Shown one piece after another: positions 60,359-64,000 of a stretch of 64,000 bases of DNA. Numbering within the stretch: position 1 is the first letter of the stretch; every line of letters begins with the position of its first letter. This DNA comes from SHVO01 sp050250575 (lineage in GTDB: Bacteria; Pseudomonadota; Alphaproteobacteria; Rhodospirillales; Rhodospirillaceae): contig JBFWOJ010000002.1 of the NCBI GenBank assembly GCA_050250575.1, positions 62,001 to 126,000 on the forward strand, in the 5' to 3' direction. The notes beneath the pieces are model-generated. The model searched no databases and was not told the DNA's origin. It saw only the letters and a list, made by a program, of their open reading frames with translations. Position numbers and translations under genes: made by a program.

Positions 60359-61063
60359 TTAATAAGCCGAGCGTGCGGCGGGACGCGGCGCGGCGCGTTC
60401 GATTTCCGGGGGCACTTCGACGCTTACCACCTTGTTCTCGCCGGAGCGGCCGGGGAACTCCTGGAAGATCGCATCGAGGATGTAGGGCATCACCGGCTCG
60501 ATCTGAGGATTCTGGCCCGAGCTGACCGCGCGGCCTTCGAACACGCGGCGCTTACGGTCCGAATTGAAGGTGTCGCCGTCGAAGATGTTCACTTCGACGC
60601 GGCGGGTGAAGAGCTGGCGGGTTTCGATCTCGTACTGGTCGTCCCAGAACGGGTCGTAGCCCATGTAGCCGAAGGGACCGCGGCCCCAGTAAGGACTGAA
60701 GCCGTAGCCGAAGCCGAAGTGGCTGCGCGGACCGAAGCCAGACCAGCGCGTGCGGACATCGGCGCTGGGGCCGTAGACGGCATAGCGCAGAGTCACGACA
60801 TAGTCGGCGTTGCTCGGGCCGCCGCCGCCCGTGTGCTGGCGCATGCCGAGCGCCGAGAGACGCTGATGGATGAGATCGCCGAACTGCTTGAAGGCGAAGC
60901 TCGACTCCTGATCTTCATCGAGAGCGACGATGGCAAAGGTCTTGCCCTGGGGCGCTTCGGTCAAAGCGTGATAGCGGGTGACGTCCGAGGTGACGAACTT
61001 CGGACCGGCGCAACCAGCGAGCGCCAGAACGGCGACCGCGGCAGCGAAGAGCGTTCTCAACAT
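60359..61063 (-). CDS. DUF4136-like lipoprotein
   Basis: 234 residues starting 'MLRTLFAAAVAVLALAGCAGP' with lipobox LAGC. 'TSDVTRYHALTEAPQGKTFAI', 'GDLIHQRLSALGM' and 'ADYVVTLRYAVYG' match the DUF4136 pattern, followed by an unusual Gly/Phe/Tyr-rich stretch ('FGPRSHFGFGYGFSPYWGRGPFG' in parts) and 'RRVEVNIFDGDTF'. Outer-membrane lipoprotein of unknown role. The ~160 bases upstream hold no gene. Confidence 0.82.
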   Translation of the reverse strand: MLRTLFAAAVAVLALAGCAGPKFVTSDVTRYHALTEAPQGKTFAIVALDEDQESSFAFKQFGDLIHQRLSALGMRQHTGGGGPSNADYVVTLRYAVYGPSADVRTRWSGFGPRSHFGFGYGFSPYWGRGPFGYMGYDPFWDDQYEIETRQLFTRRVEVNIFDGDTFNSDRKRRVFEGRAVSSGQNPQIEPVMPYILDAIFQEFPGRSGENKVVSVEVPPEIERAAPRPAARSAY

Positions 61064-61226
61064 ACTGACCTCCAAAGACTGCGGGCGCCACCCGTCGAGG
61101 GGGAAAATCCTGCGCGCAGCACGTGACTGTTCAGCCCAGAACATATGGAACAATTATGGCACAGACGTGACGCGACCGGCGCTCAAATTATAAAACTTTT
61201 GCGAGGGAAAGGGGATCAGAGGCCTG

Positions 61227-61820
61227 CTACACCGGCCGCCGCGCGGTGAACGCCGCGGCGATGGTGCCGTCGTCGAGATAATCGAGCTCACCACCTATGG
61301 GCATGCCGTGAGCAAGGCCCGAAACCGTGGTGTTGGTGCCGGCCAACCGTTCGGCGATATAGTGGGCCGTCGTCTGGCCGTCGACTGTGGCGGCGAGCGC
61401 CAGCACCACTTCCCTGACCTCGGGGGCGTCGGCGCGCGCGACCAGCCGGTCGATCCGAAGGTCGGCCGGACCAATCCCATCGAGAGGCGACAGCAGCCCG
61501 CCGGTGACATGATAGCGCCCGCGGAACGCGCCGGTCCGTTCGAGCGCCCACAGGTCGGCGACGTCTTCGACCACGCAGATGAACGAGGGATCACGGCGCG
61601 GGTCGGCGCAGATGGTGCAAGGATCGATGCTGTCGAAATTGCCGCAGCGCGCGCAGATCTTCACGGACTCCGACGCCGCGCTCAAAGTCTGGACGAGCGG
61701 ATCGAGCAGGGACTCGCGGCGTTTAATCAGCGCAAGCGCGATGCGGCGCGCCGAGCGCGGTCCAAGGCCCGGCAACTTGGAGAGCTGGCGTATCAAGGCC
61801 TCGATCTGAGGACCGGCCAT
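61227..61820 (-). CDS. recR: Recombination protein RecR
   Basis: 197 residues: HhH region 'LPGLGPRSARRIAL', Cys4 zinc finger 'CARCGNFDSIDPCTIC', and Toprim domain with 'ICVVEDVADLWALE' and 'YHVTGGLLSPLDGIGP'. Acts with RecF/RecO in gap repair. Its ATG shares one base with the ybaB stop (TGATG), in the conserved dnaX-ybaB-recR operon. Confidence 0.97.
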   Translation of the reverse strand: MAGPQIEALIRQLSKLPGLGPRSARRIALALIKRRESLLDPLVQTLSAASESVKICARCGNFDSIDPCTICADPRRDPSFICVVEDVADLWALERTGAFRGRYHVTGGLLSPLDGIGPADLRIDRLVARADAPEVREVVLALAATVDGQTTAHYIAERLAGTNTTVSGLAHGMPIGGELDYLDDGTIAAAFTARRPV

Positions 61821-62143
61821 CAGAACGGCAGCTTGAATCCCGGCGGCAGCGGCAGGCCACCGGTGAGCTTGCTCATCTCATCCTGAGCGTTCTTCTCGAC
61901 CTTGCCGCGGGCGTCATTGACCGCGGCGACGATCAGATCCTCGAGCACCTCGGTCTCTTCCGGCTTCATCAGCGCGGGATCGATCTTGAGGCGGCGGAGT
62001 TCGCACTTTCCGATGAGCGTCGCCTGCACCATGCCGGCCCCGGCGCTGCCGGTGATTTCCAATTGCGCAAGTTTATCCTGCATCTCGGACATGCGGGTTT
62101 GCATGTCCTGCACTTGCTTCATGATGTTTCCGAGATTCTTCAT
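61820..62143 (-). CDS. Nucleoid-associated protein YbaB/EbfC
   Basis: 107 residues with the family pattern 'MKNLGNIMKQVQDMQTRMSEMQDKL' (in parts), 'GSAGAGMVQATLIGKCELRRLKIDP' (in parts) and 'VEKNAQDEMSKLTGGLPLPPG'. Small dimeric DNA-binding protein. Between dnaX and recR as in most bacteria. Confidence 0.95.
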   Translation of the reverse strand: MKNLGNIMKQVQDMQTRMSEMQDKLAQLEITGSAGAGMVQATLIGKCELRRLKIDPALMKPEETEVLEDLIVAAVNDARGKVEKNAQDEMSKLTGGLPLPPGFKLPF

Positions 62144-62206
62144 TTTGCTTTCTTTTATAGGGACGTGCGATCCGTCGGGAAACCGGTTCCGCTTTCCGGA
62201 TCACGA

Positions 62207-63895
62207 TTACTTATCTGCGGGCTTGATCGCTTCGACCGTTGCGCCTGGGAAGGCCTCGAGAATGGACTTCACCAGGGGATCGGCTTTCGCGGTCTCGATC
62301 TCCTGGTCGTAGAGCGTCGGCGCGCCGCCGGCGCTCGCGACGCTCACCACCCAGCGCTGCCCCGTCCACGCGGTCAGCATCTTGCCGACCTGGCCGGCGA
62401 GATCCCCCGGCGCGAGACGGGCCGGCTTGAATTCGATCAATCCCTGCTCGAAGCGCACCAGGTGCACGTTGCGATGCAGGTGCGTCGCGAGCACCGCTTC
62501 GCGCCTGGCGACAAAGAGCTTCACGACTTCGGCGAAGGACTGCGGTTGCGGAATGGGCACGGCCTCCGCGGTCGGCTGCGGTGCGAAGACCGCCTGCGGC
62601 GCCTGGCCGGCGGCGACCGCCGTCGCGGTCATCGTCGGACGCGGGGCGGGGCGGACCGGCGCCGCGGTCGGCGCGCGCGCCGCCACGGCGCCGCCGCCCT
62701 CGAGCGATCTCACGGCGTCGGCCGGTGTCGGCAGATCGGCGGCGTAGGCCAGGCGCACCAACACCATCTCGACGGCCTGCAGCGGCATCGGCGCCGCGCG
62801 GGCTTCGGAAAGGCCTTTGAGCAGCATCTGCCAGGCGCGGGTCAGCACGCCCATGCTGAGCTTTTCGGCCATGCCGACGCCGCGGGTGCGCTCGTTCTCG
62901 GCCAGGGCCGGATCGGCGGCGCCATCGGGCGCGACCTTGAGGCGCGTGAGCCAGTGCACGAGCTCGAGCAAATCCTGGACGACGACGACGGGACTGGCGC
63001 CCGCCGCATACTGGCCGGCAAGAACGTCGAGGGCGGTTTTCACGTCGCCCTTCATCACCGCTTCGAGGAGATCGAACACCAGCGCGCGATCGGCAAGGCC
63101 GAGCATGTCGCGTACGGCGGACTCGCCCACCTGCTTGCCGCCGGCCTGGGAGATCGCCTGGTCGAGGATGGACAAGCCATCGCGCGCGGAGCCGTCGGCG
63201 GCGCGGGCGATGAGCGCGAGGGCGCCATCGTCGACCGACGCGCCTTCGTTGCTGCTGACCGCGGCAAAGAGTTTTTCCAGCTCGGCGCTTTCGATGCGGC
63301 GCAGGTCGAAGCGCTGACACCGCGACAGCACCGTGACCGGGACTTTGCGGATCTCGGTGGTGGCAAAAATGAACTTCACATGCTCCGGCGGCTCCTCGAG
63401 GGTCTTCAGAAGCGCGTTGAAGGCCTTGTCGGAGAGCATGTGCACTTCGTCGACGATATAGATCTTGTAGCGCGCCGAGACCGGGCGATAGCGCACGCCT
63501 TCCAAAAGCTCGCGGATGTCGTCGATGCCGGTCCGCGAGGCGGCGTCCATCTCGAGCACGTCGACGTGCCGATCCTCGGAAATGGCGGTGCAGTGAACGC
63601 AGACCCCGCAAGGCGTGGGCGTCGGTCCGCCCTTGCCGTCGACACCGACGCAATTGAGCGCCCGGGCAATCAGCCGGGCGGTGGTGGTCTTGCCGACGCC
63701 CCGTACCCCGGTGAGCATATACCCGTGCGCGAGCCGGCCCGACGTGATCGCATTCGTAAGCGTGCGCACGAGCGCATCCTGGCCGACGAGCTGGGCAAAG
63801 GTGGTGGGGCGGTACTTACGCGCAAGGACCTGGTACTCGCCGGCGGAGTCCCCAGACGCCAATGACCCTGGGCGATCGGTCGCGGTTTGGTCCAT
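62207..63895 (-). CDS. dnaX: DNA polymerase III gamma/tau subunit
   Basis: Clamp-loader ATPase. 562 residues: Walker A 'GVRGVGKTTTAR', zinc module with Cys in 'ALNCVGVDGK' and 'TPCGVCVHC', Walker B 'KIYIVDEVHML', sensor 1 'FIFATTEIRKV' and arginine finger 'VLSRCQRFDLRR'. The C-terminal ~200 residues include an Ala/Pro-rich linker and a tau-like DnaE-binding domain. Start 'MDQTATDRPGSL' 35 bp from the SRP RNA gene. Confidence 0.97.
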   Translation of the reverse strand: MDQTATDRPGSLASGDSAGEYQVLARKYRPTTFAQLVGQDALVRTLTNAITSGRLAHGYMLTGVRGVGKTTTARLIARALNCVGVDGKGGPTPTPCGVCVHCTAISEDRHVDVLEMDAASRTGIDDIRELLEGVRYRPVSARYKIYIVDEVHMLSDKAFNALLKTLEEPPEHVKFIFATTEIRKVPVTVLSRCQRFDLRRIESAELEKLFAAVSSNEGASVDDGALALIARAADGSARDGLSILDQAISQAGGKQVGESAVRDMLGLADRALVFDLLEAVMKGDVKTALDVLAGQYAAGASPVVVVQDLLELVHWLTRLKVAPDGAADPALAENERTRGVGMAEKLSMGVLTRAWQMLLKGLSEARAAPMPLQAVEMVLVRLAYAADLPTPADAVRSLEGGGAVAARAPTAAPVRPAPRPTMTATAVAAGQAPQAVFAPQPTAEAVPIPQPQSFAEVVKLFVARREAVLATHLHRNVHLVRFEQGLIEFKPARLAPGDLAGQVGKMLTAWTGQRWVVSVASAGGAPTLYDQEIETAKADPLVKSILEAFPGATVEAIKPADK

Positions 63896-63929
63896 CGGCT
63901 ATGGGGCTCGGGCGGGAAGGAGAAGGGTG

Positions 63930-64000
63930 AGAGGCTGGACGACGACCCGAACCGAAACTCGTTACGGCTGCTTCCTTCCGGACCTGACCGGGTTGGCGAG
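63930..64000 (-). ncRNA. ffs: Signal recognition particle (4.5S) RNA, 3' portion
   Basis: On the minus strand the window edge contains the universally conserved SRP apical domain GGTCAGGTCCGGAAGGAAGC followed by AGCCGTAACGA, then the descending strand GGTTCGGGTCGTCGTCCAGCCTC. The 5' strand lies beyond base 64000. The ffs-dnaX linkage is typical of alphaproteobacteria. The exact 3' end is estimated. Confidence 0.93.

Overview
The window is a compact, high-GC bacterial chromosome segment with alphaproteobacterial character. The evidence for that placement is the gene order engB-argB-HAD nucleotidase, dapD-dapE followed by truA, and ffs-dnaX-ybaB/ebfC-recR, together with DUF2336, PAS_5-type and asparaginase-II (AnsA type) proteins. 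A Micropepsaceae/Rhizomicrobium-like lineage is only a guess. I see no phage, transposase, integrase, CRISPR or plasmid genes, so this is core chromosome with lineage-specific islands.

Layout. 1-2.9 kb: 3' end of an outer-membrane efflux channel, msrA, and a convergent pair (MoaD-like ubiquitin-fold protein plus cytosolic BNR beta-propeller). 3.0-7.2 kb: tiny membrane protein, threonine ammonia-lyase, asparaginase, isochorismatase-like hydrolase, two small proteins, PAS_5 protein. 7.2-13.6 kb: crotonase, NTP/NDP-type carrier, MFS exporter, MazG-like protein, secreted protein, truncated DUF1761, DUF423, HD protein, receiver protein with Glu at the phospho-Asp position. 13.6-20.3 kb: ferredoxin-reductase-like flavoprotein, malonyl-CoA synthetase (MatB), lipoprotein, GST-like protein, ABC exporter, CHRD protein. 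20.5-24.7 kb: tightly packed six-gene run (DUF1428, GST, pirin, two S1/P1-nuclease-like proteins, unknown). 24.9 kb: tRNA-Arg(ACG). 25.3-30.9 kb: coiled-coil lipoprotein and a divergent envelope-glycan cluster (flippase-like protein, methyltransferase / membrane protein, GT-C+GT2 fusion). 30.9-33.2 kb: peroxide module ahpD-ahpC / oxyR. 33.1-36.5 kb: panC, panB, histidine kinase. 36.6-42.8 kb: rpmH-rnpA-yidD-yidC-engB-argB-HAD and two unknown exported proteins. 42.8-50.0 kb: disordered basic protein, a repeat-rich non-coding stretch, YidB-like protein, receiver protein, third S1/P1-like protein, DUF2336 plus PAS-GAF-GGDEF cyclase. 50.2-56 kb: dapD-dapE-membrane protein, truA, RimJ-like acetyltransferase, fmt, def, with two copies of a palindromic dispersed repeat. 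56-64 kb: DUF4139, rmuC, SPFH/NfeD pair, DUF4136 lipoprotein, recR-ybaB-dnaX and the 3' part of the SRP RNA.

Most notable observations: (i) three paralogous S1/P1-like secreted proteins whose third zinc site is lost in a patterned way; (ii) a non-coding stretch near 44.2-44.5 kb carrying two families of iterated short motifs; (iii) a two-copy hairpin repeat next to truA/rimJ and fmt/def; (iv) a divergent glycan cluster with a GT-C/polyprenyl-phosphate-sugar-synthase fusion; (v) a two-gene MoaD-like/beta-propeller unit; (vi) repeated 4-nt stop-codon overlaps between convergent genes.
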